Made by a program: the position numbers and the translations under genes
The notes under the pieces: generated by a model
What the model saw: only the letters and a program-made list of their open reading frames with translations
Databases searched by the model: none
Told to the model about the DNA's origin: nothing
Source of the DNA: Nitratiruptor sp. YY08-10
GTDB lineage: Bacteria > Campylobacterota > Campylobacteria > Campylobacterales > Nitratiruptoraceae
Reading direction: 5' to 3'
Assembly: GCF_016629565.1 (NCBI RefSeq)
Contig: NZ_AP023057.1
Coordinates: 186,001 to 250,000 of the forward strand
DNA length: 64,000 bases
Shown: positions 35,777-45,181 of the stretch, in pieces
Layout: every line of letters starts with the position of its first letter
Position numbering within the stretch: the first letter of the stretch is position 1

Positions 35777-35804
35777 GCTTAAATTAAGGCAAATATAAGT
35801 AAAA

Positions 35805-35934
35805 TTATGTCCCTTTTTATAAGCTGAGGGAAGAATCTTTGTAAGAGCGAGGCACAATTCTTACAAGGATTGGTTGAGTTGCTCACTCAACCTAGGCGTA
35901 CCGTTTCCGTGCCGAAATCATAAAGGAGAAACCA
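35805..35934 (+). promoter_or_regulatory. Structured leader before rpmJ and the alpha operon
   Basis: The gap of about 158 bases after infA holds consecutive hairpins: TCCCT/AGGGA, then a 10-bp stem CTTTGTAAGA/TCTTACAAGG (35837-35866, one G-U), then GGTTGAG/CTCAACC (35872-35892). A possible -10 (TAAAAT) lies just before the first. The leader ends at AAAGGAG before rpmJ. In E. coli the equivalent alpha operon leader is a pseudoknot bound by S4, whose gene lies in this operon too. Confidence 0.5.
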
Positions 35935-36048
35935 ATGAAAGTTAGACCATCTGTCAAAAAGATGTGTGAAAAATGTAAGATTATCAAACGCAAAGGCGTT
36001 GTTCGAGTAATCTGTGTAAATCCAAAACACAAACAAAGACAAGGATAG
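35935..36048 (+). CDS. rpmJ: 50S ribosomal protein L36
   Basis: A 37-residue protein starting [20 protein letters not shown] and ending [13 protein letters not shown]. The C-X2-C...C...H pattern is the zinc-binding form of L36. AAAGGAG stands 7 bases before the ATG. It lies 3 bases upstream of rpsM. Confidence 0.95.
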   Translation: MKVRPSVKKMCEKCKIIKRKGVVRVICVNPKHKQRQG

Positions 36049-36051
36049 TCC

Positions 36052-36414
36052 ATGGCAAGGATTGCAGGCGTAGATTTACCAAAAAATAAAAGAATTGAAT
36101 ATGCACTTCCATATGTATATGGAATCGGTTTGACAACATCAAGAAAAATTCTAGATGCAGTAGGCATCAGCTATGACAAAAGAGTATATGAACTCACAGA
36201 AGATGAAGTAGCTGCGATCAACAAACATATCCGTGAAAACTATATGGTCGAAGGGGATCTTCGAAGAAAAGTAGCTATGGATATCAAAGCACTTATGGAT
36301 ATCGGCTGCTATAGAGGTCTTCGACACAGACGCGGTCTTCCTGTTCGAGGACAGAGAACAAAAACAAATGCTCGAACAAGAAAAGGTAAGAAAAAAACTG
36401 TAGGTGCTAAATAA
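36052..36414 (+). CDS. rpsM: 30S ribosomal protein S13
   Basis: The 120-residue protein starts [19 protein letters not shown] and ends with the S13 signature [20 protein letters not shown] then [13 protein letters not shown]13 bridges the 30S head to the large subunit. Its stop lies 11 bases before rpsK. Confidence 0.97.
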   Translation: MARIAGVDLPKNKRIEYALPYVYGIGLTTSRKILDAVGISYDKRVYELTEDEVAAINKHIRENYMVEGDLRRKVAMDIKALMDIGCYRGLRHRRGLPVRGQRTKTNARTRKGKKKTVGAK

Positions 36415-36425
36415 AGGATTGAATG

Positions 36426-36818
36426 ATGGCGAAAAGAAAAGGTGCAAGAAAAAAGATCGTTAAAAAGAATATCGCGCGAGGTGTTGTGTACATCAATGCA
36501 ACATTCAACAATACTGTTGTGACTGTGACTGATGAGATGGGGAATGTCATTGCATGGAGCAGCGCTGGAAGTTTGGGATTTAAGGGAAGCAAAAAATCTA
36601 CTCCATTTGCTGCACAGCAAGCTGTAGAAGATGCAATGGCAAAAGCAAAAGAACATGGTATCAAAGAAGTTGGGATCAAAGTTCAAGGGCCAGGAAGCGG
36701 ACGAGATACGGCCGTAAAAAGTGTTGGGGCTATTGAGGGTATCCGAGTCCTCTTTTTTAAAGATATCACCCCACTGCCACACAATGGATGTAGACCTCCA
36801 AAACGAAGACGAGTATAA
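36426..36818 (+). CDS. rpsK: 30S ribosomal protein S11
   Basis: The 130-residue protein contains [20 protein letters not shown] and the C-terminal [20 protein letters not shown] then [19 protein letters not shown]11 forms part of the platform around the E site. Two ATGs are adjacent; the second is preferred because AAAGGA is then 7 bases away. Confidence 0.97.
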   Translation: MAKRKGARKKIVKKNIARGVVYINATFNNTVVTVTDEMGNVIAWSSAGSLGFKGSKKSTPFAAQQAVEDAMAKAKEHGIKEVGIKVQGPGSGRDTAVKSVGAIEGIRVLFFKDITPLPHNGCRPPKRRRV

Positions 36819-36836
36819 AACGATTTAAACGGTACG

Positions 36837-36861
36837 CCAAAACAGAGCAATAATATTTTGG
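36837..36861 (+). promoter_or_regulatory. Hairpin in the rpsK-rpsD spacer
   Basis: CCAAAA and TTTTGG pair across a 13-base loop just before the rpsD ribosome binding site. The stem is weak and AT-rich. It may be incidental or part of S4-related control. Confidence 0.3.
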
Positions 36862-36875
36862 ATTAGGAGAAACAG

Positions 36876-37502
36876 ATGGCAAGATATAGAGGTCCGGTAG
36901 AAAAGATTGAAAGACGGCTTGGTGTAAGTCTTGCTCTTAAAGGTGAGCGAAGACTGGCTGGCAAAAGTGCACTTGAAAAGAGACCATACCCGCCAGGACA
37001 GCATGGACAAAGACGAAGCAAGATTAGTGAATACGGATTACAGCTTCGAGAGAAACAAAAAGCGAAATTTATGTATGGTGTTGCCGAAAAACAATTTAGA
37101 AATCTTTTCAAAGAAGCAAATAGAATGGAAGGCAACACAGGGGAAAACTTGATTAAGCTTCTCGAAAGAAGACTTGATAACGTAGTTTATAGAATGGGAT
37201 TCGCGACCACAAGAAGATTTGCAAGACAGCTTGTAAACCATGGACATGTTCTTGTGGACGGCAAAAGAGTCAACATCCCATCATACAGAGTAAAACCTGG
37301 CCAAAAAATTGAGATTAGAGAAAAGAGTAAAAACAATCCACAGATTCAACGATCTTTGGAGTTGACTAATCAGACTGGAATCGTTCCTTGGGTTGATGTT
37401 GATAAAGAGAAGGTCTTTGGTATCTTTACACGTATTCCAGAACGAGAAGAGATAGAGATTCCAGTAGAAGAGCGATTGATCGTCGAGCTATACTCTAAAT
37501 AA
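36876..37502 (+). CDS. rpsD: 30S ribosomal protein S4
   Basis: The 208-residue protein starts [20 protein letters not shown] and carries the S4 RNA-binding domain [20 protein letters not shown] then [21 protein letters not shown]4 nucleates 30S assembly and in E. coli represses the alpha operon. TTAGGAGAA precedes the ATG. Confidence 0.98.
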   Translation: MARYRGPVEKIERRLGVSLALKGERRLAGKSALEKRPYPPGQHGQRRSKISEYGLQLREKQKAKFMYGVAEKQFRNLFKEANRMEGNTGENLIKLLERRLDNVVYRMGFATTRRFARQLVNHGHVLVDGKRVNIPSYRVKPGQKIEIREKSKNNPQIQRSLELTNQTGIVPWVDVDKEKVFGIFTRIPEREEIEIPVEERLIVELYSK

Positions 37503-37533
37503 TAGTTAAAAATAAAATAAAGAGAGTGGAGCA

Positions 37534-38520
37534 ATGAACAAAATAAAAATAACTCCATCTGTACCGACACATATGGATGTAGAAAAAGTTAAAGAGAATG
37601 CCATCAGATTGCATGTATATCCATATGAGAGCGGATACGCCATTTCTGTGGCTCATCCGCTTCGAAGACTTCTTCTTAGCAGTACGGCTGGATATGCACC
37701 TATTGGATTGAAAATTGAAGGCGTACAGCATGAATTTGACAGTGTACGTGGTATGCTTGAGGATGTGGCAGCTTTCATTATCAATCTTAAAAACGTCCGC
37801 TTTAAGCTCAGAGATAGTGAGCAAGAAAGCATCACCCTTGAGTACGAATTCAACGGGCCAAAAGAGCTTTATGGTAAAGATTTTGAAAATGAATTAGTCG
37901 AAGTTGTCACTCCCGATGCTTTTCTTGCAACATTGAACGAAGATGCTGAGCTAAAAATTAGCATCATAGTTCAAAAAGGGATTGGGTACGTTCCGAGTGA
38001 GATGATTCGAGATCTATTGCCACAAGGCTATATTCCATTAGATGCTTTTTTTACTCCTGTGAAAAAGGCGGTCTATGAGATAGAAAAAGTACTTGTCGAA
38101 GATAATCCAAACTATGAAAAAATCGTTTTTGATATAGAAACAGATGGACAAGTTGATCCAGTGACCGCTTTGAAAATGGCAATGAACGTGATGCAAAGCC
38201 AAATGGAGATTTTTACAAAAGATATTGAAGTAACAGAGACTTCAGGGCAAGATATAGAAAACAGCGATATTTTTTATCAACCATTGGATACTCTTGATTT
38301 GAGTGCTCGAAGTTACAACTGCTTAGATAAAGCAGGGATCAAGTATGTTGGCGAGCTCCTTTTGATGAGTAGCGAAGCATTGAAATCGATCAAGAACCTC
38401 GGAAAAAAATCCCTTGATGAGATTCAAGAAAAACTTTCCGAACTCAATGTGGATATTACAAAATTGAGTGAAAAAGAGAAAGAGTCCATTCTTAAAAAAA
38501 TAGAACAGAACAAGTCCTAA
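37534..38520 (+). CDS. rpoA: RNA polymerase alpha subunit
   Basis: The 328-residue protein has the N-terminal assembly domain with YAISVAHPLRRLLLSSTAGY and VRGMLEDVAAFIINLKNVRF. The C-terminal domain follows after a linker near residue 235, with RSYNCLDKAGIKYVGELLLM and NLGKKSLDEIQEKL. The last domain binds activators and UP elements. The beta and beta' genes lie 12 kb downstream. Confidence 0.98.
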   Translation: MNKIKITPSVPTHMDVEKVKENAIRLHVYPYESGYAISVAHPLRRLLLSSTAGYAPIGLKIEGVQHEFDSVRGMLEDVAAFIINLKNVRFKLRDSEQESITLEYEFNGPKELYGKDFENELVEVVTPDAFLATLNEDAELKISIIVQKGIGYVPSEMIRDLLPQGYIPLDAFFTPVKKAVYEIEKVLVEDNPNYEKIVFDIETDGQVDPVTALKMAMNVMQSQMEIFTKDIEVTETSGQDIENSDIFYQPLDTLDLSARSYNCLDKAGIKYVGELLLMSSEALKSIKNLGKKSLDEIQEKLSELNVDITKLSEKEKESILKKIEQNKS

Positions 38521-38530
38521 AGGATAGCAA

Positions 38531-38881
38531 ATGAGACATAGACACGGATATAGAAAACTGAGTAGAACAAGTGCTCATAGAAAAGCGTTACTGAAAAACC
38601 TTGCAATTGCCTTGATAATGAATGAGCGAATAGAAACGACTGTAGCGAAAGCCAAAACATTACGAAGCTACATCGAAAAGCTCATTACAAAAGCAAAAAA
38701 AGGCGATTTCAATGCTCATAGAGAGGTATTTGCCTATTTGCAAGATAAAGAGGCAACAAAAAAACTTATGAATGAAATCGCTCCAAAATATAGCGAGCGC
38801 AACGGCGGTTATACGAGAATCATTCGAACGCGAACAAGACGCGGTGACGCAGCTTCTATGGCTTTCATCGAACTTGTATAA
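38531..38881 (+). CDS. rplQ: 50S ribosomal protein L17
   Basis: The 116-residue protein starts [20 protein letters not shown] and contains [20 protein letters not shown] then [20 protein letters not shown]. It is the last gene of the long S10-spc-alpha cluster and is followed by a hairpin. Confidence 0.98.
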   Translation: MRHRHGYRKLSRTSAHRKALLKNLAIALIMNERIETTVAKAKTLRSYIEKLITKAKKGDFNAHREVFAYLQDKEATKKLMNEIAPKYSERNGGYTRIIRTRTRRGDAASMAFIELV

Positions 38882-38883
38882 TT

Positions 38884-38902
38884 ATAGAGGCTCTGCCTCT
38901 AT
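38884..38902 (+). terminator. Hairpin after rplQ, no U-tract
   Basis: ATAGAGGC-TCT-GCCTCTAT is a perfect 8-bp stem with a 3-base loop starting two bases after the rplQ stop. What follows (ATCCTACT) has no U-run, so it may be a 3'-end protecting or processed stem rather than an intrinsic terminator. Confidence 0.55.
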
Positions 38903-38980
38903 ATCCTACTAAAATAATTTATTAATCTTCTTTTTATATAAAATAAACTATATTCCCTCATATCGAAATAAAGGATTGCA

Positions 38981-39283
38981 ATGGCTATTCCATTCAGTGA
39001 CGAAGATCTCTATCCAGCTGTAGAGAAAGTGATTGAGAAAATAAAGCCAATGTTGGCACTCGATGGGGGTGATATAAAACTACTTGGCGTTAAAAACGGG
39101 AAAGTTTTCGTTCAACTTGGCGGTGCATGTGTTGGATGCAGTGCAAGTGGTAATACTTTGAAATATGGCGTCGAAAGACAGCTTAAAATCGATATTCACC
39201 CAGAAATAGAAGTAGTAAACATCCCACCTGGATATGAAGATCAGTGGGAAGATATAGCTATGCAATACGAAGGAGAGAAATAG
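38981..39283 (+). CDS. nfu: NifU-like C-terminal domain Fe-S scaffold protein
   Basis: A 100-residue protein made of one NifU C-terminal domain: IKPMLALDGGDIKLLGVKNG then LGGACVGCSASGNTLKYGVE. The CxxC pair in CVGC binds a transient [4Fe-4S] cluster for delivery to target proteins. TTG-started downstream gene follows directly after the stop. AAGGATTGCA precedes the ATG. Confidence 0.9.
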   Translation: MAIPFSDEDLYPAVEKVIEKIKPMLALDGGDIKLLGVKNGKVFVQLGGACVGCSASGNTLKYGVERQLKIDIHPEIEVVNIPPGYEDQWEDIAMQYEGEK

Positions 39284-39844
39284 TTGAAGAAAAAGATCCT
39301 TTTGGAAAAAGCGGGTGAGAACTTCTTGAAACGAGAATATGAAGAAGCAAAAAAAATATTCGAGTCTGTCTTGAGAATTGATCCAACACACAAGGAAGCA
39401 CGACTCGGAACGATATTATGCGATATGGTCCATGAAGACGAGGAGGAGGCCATTGCTTTATATGATTACTATATTGTACTCAAAGAAGAAGCTGTTCAAA
39501 ACCCGGAGGATCAAATATTAGCAATGATCAAAGAACTCGATTTGGATCAAGAGGAGCTGAACAAACTTTTCGAGTTTGACACTCTTCCTCAAATGGAGGG
39601 AATCACGTACAAAGATTTTCTGTCTATCGTAGAATCAAGAGGAAACTTTAAAGAGGCATTCGAAGATATTATGTTTTCTACAAAAGTGATTATTACGAAA
39701 AAAAGCGATTTTTTTGATTTTATCGATCGTTTGATTGAAAATGGATTTACCGATATTGTGTACAGCTATTTAGAAGACGCAACAAAGCTTTATCCAGCTG
39801 ATCAGAAATTACAAGAGTTTTTTGAAAGATTGACAAAAGTATGA
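39284..39844 (+). CDS. TPR-like protein of unknown function
   Basis: A 186-residue protein with a TPR-like opening (LLEKAGENFLKREYEEAKKI then FESVLRIDPTHKEARLG) and two acidic helices further on (LIAMIKE-like LAMIKELDLDQEELNKLFEF). The start is TTG, immediately after the nfu stop, with AAGGAGA 8 bases upstream. It overlaps murE by 4 bases. No catalytic motif is visible. It may be an adaptor, but no function can be assigned. Confidence 0.7.
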   Translation: MKKKILLEKAGENFLKREYEEAKKIFESVLRIDPTHKEARLGTILCDMVHEDEEEAIALYDYYIVLKEEAVQNPEDQILAMIKELDLDQEELNKLFEFDTLPQMEGITYKDFLSIVESRGNFKEAFEDIMFSTKVIITKKSDFFDFIDRLIENGFTDIVYSYLEDATKLYPADQKLQEFFERLTKV

Positions 39845-41115
39845 TTTATCAATTTGACAATATAACTGTCACGGACCATTCCAAATCCATTCAGGATGCG
39901 GACTATTTTCTAATTACACAACAAAACCGACAATATGCCGCAGATATACCAAACGCAAAAATTATAATCCCTCGGGATTTGATCAATCAGTATGAGTTGA
40001 ATACTATAAAAACCGTCGGTGTTACAGGAACAAACGGAAAAACCACTACAGCTGCTGCAATCTATTCATATCTCAATGATCTTGGTTTTACAGCAGCTTT
40101 GCAAGGAACGAGAGGTTTTTTTATAGGTGATGAGCAAATAGAAAAAAAGTCTTTGACGACTCCTCCAATCTTACAAACCCTCTATCATATGTATACTGCA
40201 AAACAACAGGGAGCTACACATTTTGTCATGGAAGTCAGTTCCCATGCGATTGCGCAAAAGAGAATTGAAGATCTTCAATTTGCACTGAAAGTTTTTACCA
40301 ATATTTCGCAAGATCACTTAGACTATCATAAAACCATGCAAAACTATATCGCTACAAAAAGCAGTTTTTTTATGGATGAAGGGTCAAAACTCATTAACAA
40401 AGATGATAAGCATATCCAATACAATCCCAAGGGTGCAAGAACATACAGCGTTGAAGAGCTTGCTACGTATCAGATCCTGGCCTATTCAATGCAAAACGGG
40501 ATCAGCGCCGTACTTCGGTTTGGCAATGAGATGATCGATTTTCATGCACCAATGATTGGTCTATTCAATCTCTATAACATTACCGCTGCAATAAGTGCAG
40601 TGCATATGTTGACAAACTTGCCTTTGCAGCAGATTTGTGAAGTAACAGAACATTTTGCCGGTGTTAGAGGGCGAATGCAGATTCTGAGCGAAGAACCGCT
40701 TATCATAGTTGATTTTGCGCATACTCCTGATGGTATGCAAAAAGTCTTTGAGAGCTTTCCGGGCAGAAAAATAGTTGCACTTTTTGGTGCAGGGGGGGAT
40801 AGAGACAGAAGTAAGCGGGCGCTGATGGGCAATATAGCGAGCAGATTTTGTACAAAAATCTATCTTACTTCAGATAATCCACGAAGCGAACATCCAAAAG
40901 AGATTATCGAAGATATTGCAAAAGGAATTGAGACGGATGTCCATGTAGAAAAAATTGTTGATAGAAAAGAGGCGATAGAACAAGCGATTCGTGCATTGCA
41001 GACAGATGAAATTCTTCTAATTCTTGGAAAAGGGGATGAAGAGTATATAGAATACAACGGAAAAAAAATCCCGTATAGCGATGTTGATACAGTACAGTCT
41101 CTTTTGAAAAGTTAA
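39841..41115 (+). CDS. murE: UDP-N-acetylmuramyl-tripeptide synthetase
   Basis: MurE adds the third amino acid to the peptidoglycan stem peptide. The 424-residue protein has a shortened N-terminal domain, then the ATP loop GVTGTNGKTTTAAAIYSY (about residue 60). HFVMEVSSHAIAQKRI, FTNISQDHLDYH with the carbamylated-Lys region, and AGVRGRMQI follow. The motif LTSDNPRSEHP contains DNPR, typical of enzymes that use meso-diaminopimelate. It is coupled to the TPR-like gene upstream. Confidence 0.95.
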   Translation: MIYQFDNITVTDHSKSIQDADYFLITQQNRQYAADIPNAKIIIPRDLINQYELNTIKTVGVTGTNGKTTTAAAIYSYLNDLGFTAALQGTRGFFIGDEQIEKKSLTTPPILQTLYHMYTAKQQGATHFVMEVSSHAIAQKRIEDLQFALKVFTNISQDHLDYHKTMQNYIATKSSFFMDEGSKLINKDDKHIQYNPKGARTYSVEELATYQILAYSMQNGISAVLRFGNEMIDFHAPMIGLFNLYNITAAISAVHMLTNLPLQQICEVTEHFAGVRGRMQILSEEPLIIVDFAHTPDGMQKVFESFPGRKIVALFGAGGDRDRSKRALMGNIASRFCTKIYLTSDNPRSEHPKEIIEDIAKGIETDVHVEKIVDRKEAIEQAIRALQTDEILLILGKGDEEYIEYNGKKIPYSDVDTVQSLLKS

Positions 41116-41190
41116 TTTTGTTTATTAATGCGTGTCTAAATATATATTGCTACAATTCAGACAAAATTTGTATTATTTAAAGGAGTTACG

Positions 41191-41577
41191 ATGGGAATCC
41201 CTCAGCCGACATTTTATATCTTCAAATGTGAACAATCAGCACCTCCAGGTTTTCCGAAGCCAAGTTGTGTAAACGCCAATAATCCAGAGAGTCAACAGCT
41301 TTTTCAATATATGGCACAAAAATTGATGGAAAAAGGTATTATTGCTGCGGTTCAGCCTGTCCGAACAGGCTGTTTAAACAGATGCCAGTTGGGTCCTGTG
41401 ATGCTGGTAGAGCCTGGCCACTATATGTATGTTGGACTCGATAAGCAAAAAATTGATAGAATTATAGAAGAGCATATTATTGGTGGAAATCCGGTAGAAG
41501 AGTATCTCATACCAAAAGAGTACTGGGATGAGCCTATGAGTATTGCTGATGTTATCAAAATGGCAGGCGGAGCGTAA
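41191..41577 (+). CDS. Thioredoxin-like [2Fe-2S] ferredoxin
   Basis: A 128-residue protein of the TRX-fold ferredoxin family. Four cysteines are arranged as expected: Cys13 in [12 protein letters not shown], Cys25, then [17 protein letters not shown] with two more. The wide spacing between the pairs distinguishes this fold from plant-type ferredoxins. The electron partner is unknown. AAAGGAG precedes the ATG and a TACAAT box lies upstream. panD follows after 2 bases. Confidence 0.8.
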   Translation: MGIPQPTFYIFKCEQSAPPGFPKPSCVNANNPESQQLFQYMAQKLMEKGIIAAVQPVRTGCLNRCQLGPVMLVEPGHYMYVGLDKQKIDRIIEEHIIGGNPVEEYLIPKEYWDEPMSIADVIKMAGGA

Positions 41578-41579
41578 GA

Positions 41580-41945
41580 ATGCAAATAGAGATGCTCTAT
41601 AGCAAAATTCATCGAGCAACGGTAACGGATGCCGACTTGAACTATGTCGGCTCCATTACTATCGATGAAGAGCTCATGGAAGCTGCAAAGCTTCGTGTAG
41701 GGCAAAAAGTCGATATTCTCAATATCAACAATGGTGAGCGTTTCCAAACCTATGTGATCAAAGGGGAGCGTGGAAAACGAGATATTTGTCTCAATGGAGC
41801 TGCCGCAAGAAAAGCGCATCCGGGAGACAAGATTATCATAGTTGCGTACGCTCTATTCGATGAAAAAGAATTGAATGATTATCAACCGACAGTAGTTTTG
41901 GTCAACGACAAAAATGATATTGAAGAGATTATCTCTTATATGTAA
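41580..41945 (+). CDS. panD: Aspartate 1-decarboxylase
   Basis: PanD makes beta-alanine for coenzyme A. The 121-residue proenzyme has the self-cleavage site Gly24-Ser25 in [13 protein letters not shown]; Ser25 becomes the catalytic pyruvoyl group. Lys9 ([10 protein letters not shown]), Tyr and [20 protein letters not shown] are conserved. Length is typical. It lies between the ferredoxin gene and ybaB. Confidence 0.96.
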   Translation: MQIEMLYSKIHRATVTDADLNYVGSITIDEELMEAAKLRVGQKVDILNINNGERFQTYVIKGERGKRDICLNGAAARKAHPGDKIIIVAYALFDEKELNDYQPTVVLVNDKNDIEEIISYM

Positions 41946-41956
41946 AAGAGGAAACG

Positions 41957-42268
41957 ATGTTTGACAAAATGAATCTTGGAGATCTTGGAAAAGTTTTTGA
42001 AGAGATCCAGGAAAAAGCGAAGAAATTACAAGAGGAGCAAGAGAGTAAAAGTTTTGTTGCCAAAAGCGGCGGCGGGCTGATAAAAGTAACGGCAAATGGC
42101 AAAGGAGAAATTATCGATATCGAAATTGACGACTCTCTTTTAGAAGATAAGGAATCGTTACAGATCTTATTGATCAGTGCGATCAATGATGTTTTGAAAA
42201 TGGTGGAAGAGGATAAGCAAAGAAGTGCTTTATCTATGATGACTCCAGATATTTTCGGACAAAAATAG
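41957..42268 (+). CDS. ybaB: YbaB/EbfC-family nucleoid-associated protein
   Basis: A 103-residue protein with an N-terminal coiled helix (GKVFEEIQEKAKKLQEEQES), the central GGLIKVTANGKGEIIDIEID and the C-terminal LLISAINDVLKMVEEDKQRS. Family members are DNA-binding dimers. dnaX and recR, frequent partners, are not adjacent here. The ispA-like gene begins one base after the stop. Confidence 0.9.
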   Translation: MFDKMNLGDLGKVFEEIQEKAKKLQEEQESKSFVAKSGGGLIKVTANGKGEIIDIEIDDSLLEDKESLQILLISAINDVLKMVEEDKQRSALSMMTPDIFGQK

Positions 42269-43144
42269 ATGCAGCTGCTGCAACTTTTTGAAGATCATCT
42301 CCAAAAAAATCTGCCAAACGTACAATCCTTTCATCCTTTTTATACAGATGCCCTTGGATATATGCTGCAAGCTGGTGGGAAGCGGTTTCGTCCGCTTCTG
42401 CTTTTAAGTATCGTCCAGGCAAAAAATCCTCTTTTAATTCCTTCGGCCTTAGATATTGCCGTGGCAGTCGAGATTTTCCATACCTATTCATTGATTCATG
42501 ACGATTTGCCGGTAATGGACGATGCAGATTTGCGAAGAGGCAAAGAAACTCTTCATAAAAAATTTGATGAGTTGACAGCGGTCCTTGTTGGTGATGCACT
42601 CAACACGCACGCTTTTTATTGCATCGCAAAAAGTGCATTGAGCAGTGATACAAGGACAAAGTTGACAGAAATATTGGCTCAAAATGGTGGTGTTGAGGGT
42701 ATGGTTCATGGACAGATTCTTGATTGCTATTTTGAAAAGCAAAGACTCTCTCTTGATCAATTAAAGCAGCTGCATATCAATAAAACAGCCAAATTGATTG
42801 CCGCGTCACTGCAAATGGGTGCAGTTATTGTAGACTTGCCTATACAAGAACAGAACCGTTTATACGATTTTGGTATCGATCTGGGTCTTTTGTTTCAAAT
42901 TCAAGATGATATATTGGATAAAGTTGCCACATCTGAAGAAGCGGGAAAAACCACACAAAACGATGAGGAAAAGAACTCTTTTGTAAATCTTCTTGGATTA
43001 CATAGAGCAACTGAAGAGGCAGATCGATTAGCTGGAAAACTTCAAGATGAGATAGAACAATTTGATCAAGATATTTCTGAATCCCTGCAAGATCTTCTTG
43101 GGAAATATCTATTTCGACATAAAAACTTTACAAAGGATAGTTAA
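42269..43144 (+). CDS. ispA: Polyprenyl (farnesyl/geranyl) diphosphate synthase
   Basis: A 291-residue prenyl chain elongation enzyme. The first Asp-rich motif is IHDDLPVMDDADLRRG (about residue 77) and the second is LLFQIQDDILDKVA. GGKRFRPLLLLSIV, HTYSLIHDD and GGVEGMVHGQ are also standard. It condenses isopentenyl and allylic diphosphates; product chain length (C10-C20) cannot be fixed by eye. It shares a base with tkt. Confidence 0.9.
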   Translation: MQLLQLFEDHLQKNLPNVQSFHPFYTDALGYMLQAGGKRFRPLLLLSIVQAKNPLLIPSALDIAVAVEIFHTYSLIHDDLPVMDDADLRRGKETLHKKFDELTAVLVGDALNTHAFYCIAKSALSSDTRTKLTEILAQNGGVEGMVHGQILDCYFEKQRLSLDQLKQLHINKTAKLIAASLQMGAVIVDLPIQEQNRLYDFGIDLGLLFQIQDDILDKVATSEEAGKTTQNDEEKNSFVNLLGLHRATEEADRLAGKLQDEIEQFDQDISESLQDLLGKYLFRHKNFTKDS

Positions 43145-45084
43145 TGAATGAAGCAATGATGCAAAAAATGGCAAATACCATCCGGTTTTTGGCACTGGAT
43201 ATGATACAAAAAGCCAATAGCGGCCATCCGGGTGCTCCTTTGGGACTTGCTGATATTGCTGTTGTGCTTTCCAAACATCTCAAACATAATCCCAAAAATC
43301 CAAAATGGCTCAATCGTGACCGTCTTGTATTTAGTGGGGGACATGCGACAGGACTTATCTATTCTCTTTTGTATTTGTGGGGATATGATATCAGTCTGGA
43401 GGATCTCAAAGAGTTTCGTCAATATGGAAGTAAAACGCCGGGTCATCCTGAATATGGTCATACTCCTGGAGTAGAAATTACCACGGGACCGTTGGGGCAA
43501 GGGGTTGCCAACGCAGTGGGAATGGCAATGGCCAGTAAATATCTTGGCTCTTTGTTAAATTCAGAAACGACAAAAATCATCGACCATACAGTCTACTGTC
43601 TATGTGGTGATGGGGATTTGGAAGAGGGAATCAGCTATGAAGCGTGTGCCTTGGCGGGCCGATTTGAACTTGACAACTTGATCATGATCTACGATAGCAA
43701 CCATATTACTATCGAAGGCGATACAGCAATAACGTGGAATGAAGATGTATTGGAACGCTTCCGCGCCCAAAATTGGGATGTAATCGAGATCGATGGACAT
43801 GACTACAAAGAGATAGATGCAGCTTTGACATGGGCAAAAAATAGAAAAAAACCGGTTTTGATCAAAGCAAATACGATCATTGCAAAAGGGAGCTGCCATT
43901 ATGAAGGGGATCCCCACTCACATGGTGCACCACTTGGAGAAGAGGATATCCGGTGTGCAAAGAAAAAAGCAGGTTTTCCAGAAGATGAAGCGTTTTATGT
44001 CCCAGAAGATGTCTTGGTGCGGTTTCGATGTGCAATAGAAGAAGGAGATTTGGCCGAGCGAGAGTGGAAAAAGCTCATTCTTGAATCCCCATATAAAGAG
44101 CAGGTGGATCTGCTTGAAAGATTGCAAAATCCTGATTTCAATACAATCGAGTGGCCTGAGTTTGAACCAGGAAGCAAAGTGGCTACACGAGACAGCAATG
44201 GCAAGATTTTGAATGCAATAGCAAAAGCGCTTCCGGGTTTTGTAGGAGGGAGTGCAGACCTTGCTCCTTCAAACAAAACCTACTTGCAAGGTATGGGTGA
44301 TTTTCCAAATGGAAAAAACTTCCATTTTGGTATTCGTGAACATGCGATGGGCGCTATTACAAACGGGATGGCAGCGTATGGCTGCTTGATTCCATTCAAT
44401 GCAACATTTTTTGTATTCAGTGACTATCAAAAAGCGGCAGTTCGGATTGCTGCGCTCAGCAGCCTCAAAAACTATTTTATCTGGACGCACGATAGTATCG
44501 GCGTGGGAGAAGATGGTCCGACGCACCAGCCAATCGAGCAGCTAACAACTTTTAGAGCCCTGCCGAACTTTTATACATTCAGACCTGCAGATGCGACAGA
44601 AAATATCGAGTGCTGGAAAGTAGCACTGAAGCTTGATAAACCAAGCGGTTTTGTATTGAGCAGACAAAAACTAGAAGTGTTAAAACCAAAGAGGGATTTT
44701 GGAGATCCAAACAGAGGCGCTTATATCATCAAAAAAAGAGACAATGCCTCTGTGACACTTCTGGCAAGTGGCAGCGAAGTGATGCTTGCACTCAAAGCCG
44801 GATGTCACTTGGAAGAAAAAGGGATCAACGCCAATGTGGTAAGTATGCCATGTATGGAGCTTTTCTTGGAGCAAGACCCTGAATATCAAAAAGAAGTACT
44901 TGATCCATCGACAAAAGTTTTGGCAATAGAGGCAGCAGCCGGAATCGAGCTGTATCGCTTCGCAGATGCAATGATCAGTATGGAAAACAGATTCGGCGCC
45001 AGTGGTCCTGGAGATGTGCTTTTTAAAGAGTATGGCTTTACTATAGAAAATATCATCCAAAAAGTTCAGGAACTCCTTGGGTAA
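43144..45084 (+). CDS. tkt: Transketolase
   Basis: The 646-residue enzyme exchanges two-carbon units between sugar phosphates. It has the thiamine diphosphate binding region LCGDGDLEEGISYEACALAG (about residue 150), the N-terminal NSGHPGAPLGLADIAVVLSK and the Pyr-domain Glu in HFGIREHAMGAITNGMAAYG. ESVGVGEDGPTHQPIEQLT-like DSIGVGEDGPTHQPIEQL follows. Length is standard. A strong hairpin stands right after the stop. Confidence 0.97.
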   Translation: MNEAMMQKMANTIRFLALDMIQKANSGHPGAPLGLADIAVVLSKHLKHNPKNPKWLNRDRLVFSGGHATGLIYSLLYLWGYDISLEDLKEFRQYGSKTPGHPEYGHTPGVEITTGPLGQGVANAVGMAMASKYLGSLLNSETTKIIDHTVYCLCGDGDLEEGISYEACALAGRFELDNLIMIYDSNHITIEGDTAITWNEDVLERFRAQNWDVIEIDGHDYKEIDAALTWAKNRKKPVLIKANTIIAKGSCHYEGDPHSHGAPLGEEDIRCAKKKAGFPEDEAFYVPEDVLVRFRCAIEEGDLAEREWKKLILESPYKEQVDLLERLQNPDFNTIEWPEFEPGSKVATRDSNGKILNAIAKALPGFVGGSADLAPSNKTYLQGMGDFPNGKNFHFGIREHAMGAITNGMAAYGCLIPFNATFFVFSDYQKAAVRIAALSSLKNYFIWTHDSIGVGEDGPTHQPIEQLTTFRALPNFYTFRPADATENIECWKVALKLDKPSGFVLSRQKLEVLKPKRDFGDPNRGAYIIKKRDNASVTLLASGSEVMLALKAGCHLEEKGINANVVSMPCMELFLEQDPEYQKEVLDPSTKVLAIEAAAGIELYRFADAMISMENRFGASGPGDVLFKEYGFTIENIIQKVQELLG

Positions 45085-45109
45085 TGTTTGGGAGGGTATC
45101 TCCCAAACA
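45085..45109 (+). terminator. Hairpin terminator after tkt
   Basis: TGTTTGGGAG-GGTAT-CTCCCAAACA is a perfect 10-bp stem beginning at the base after the tkt stop. A short run of T comes a few bases later (GATAAAATTTTTA), so termination is plausible though not textbook. It separates tkt from the tRNA-tuf operon. Confidence 0.7.
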
Positions 45110-45133
45110 GATAAAATTTTTATTGCAAAACAC

Positions 45134-45162
45134 TTGACATAGAGAAATTTTTTGCTTATAAT
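45134..45162 (+). promoter_or_regulatory. Consensus sigma-70 promoter of the tRNA-tuf operon
   Basis: TTGACA, a 17-base spacer and TATAAT give a perfect match to both boxes and the spacing. It is the strongest-looking promoter in the window and lies about 20 bases before tRNA-Thr. Most promoters of this phylum lack a -35, so its presence marks very high expression. Confidence 0.85.
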
Positions 45163-45181
45163 TTCACCCACATTCATCGAT

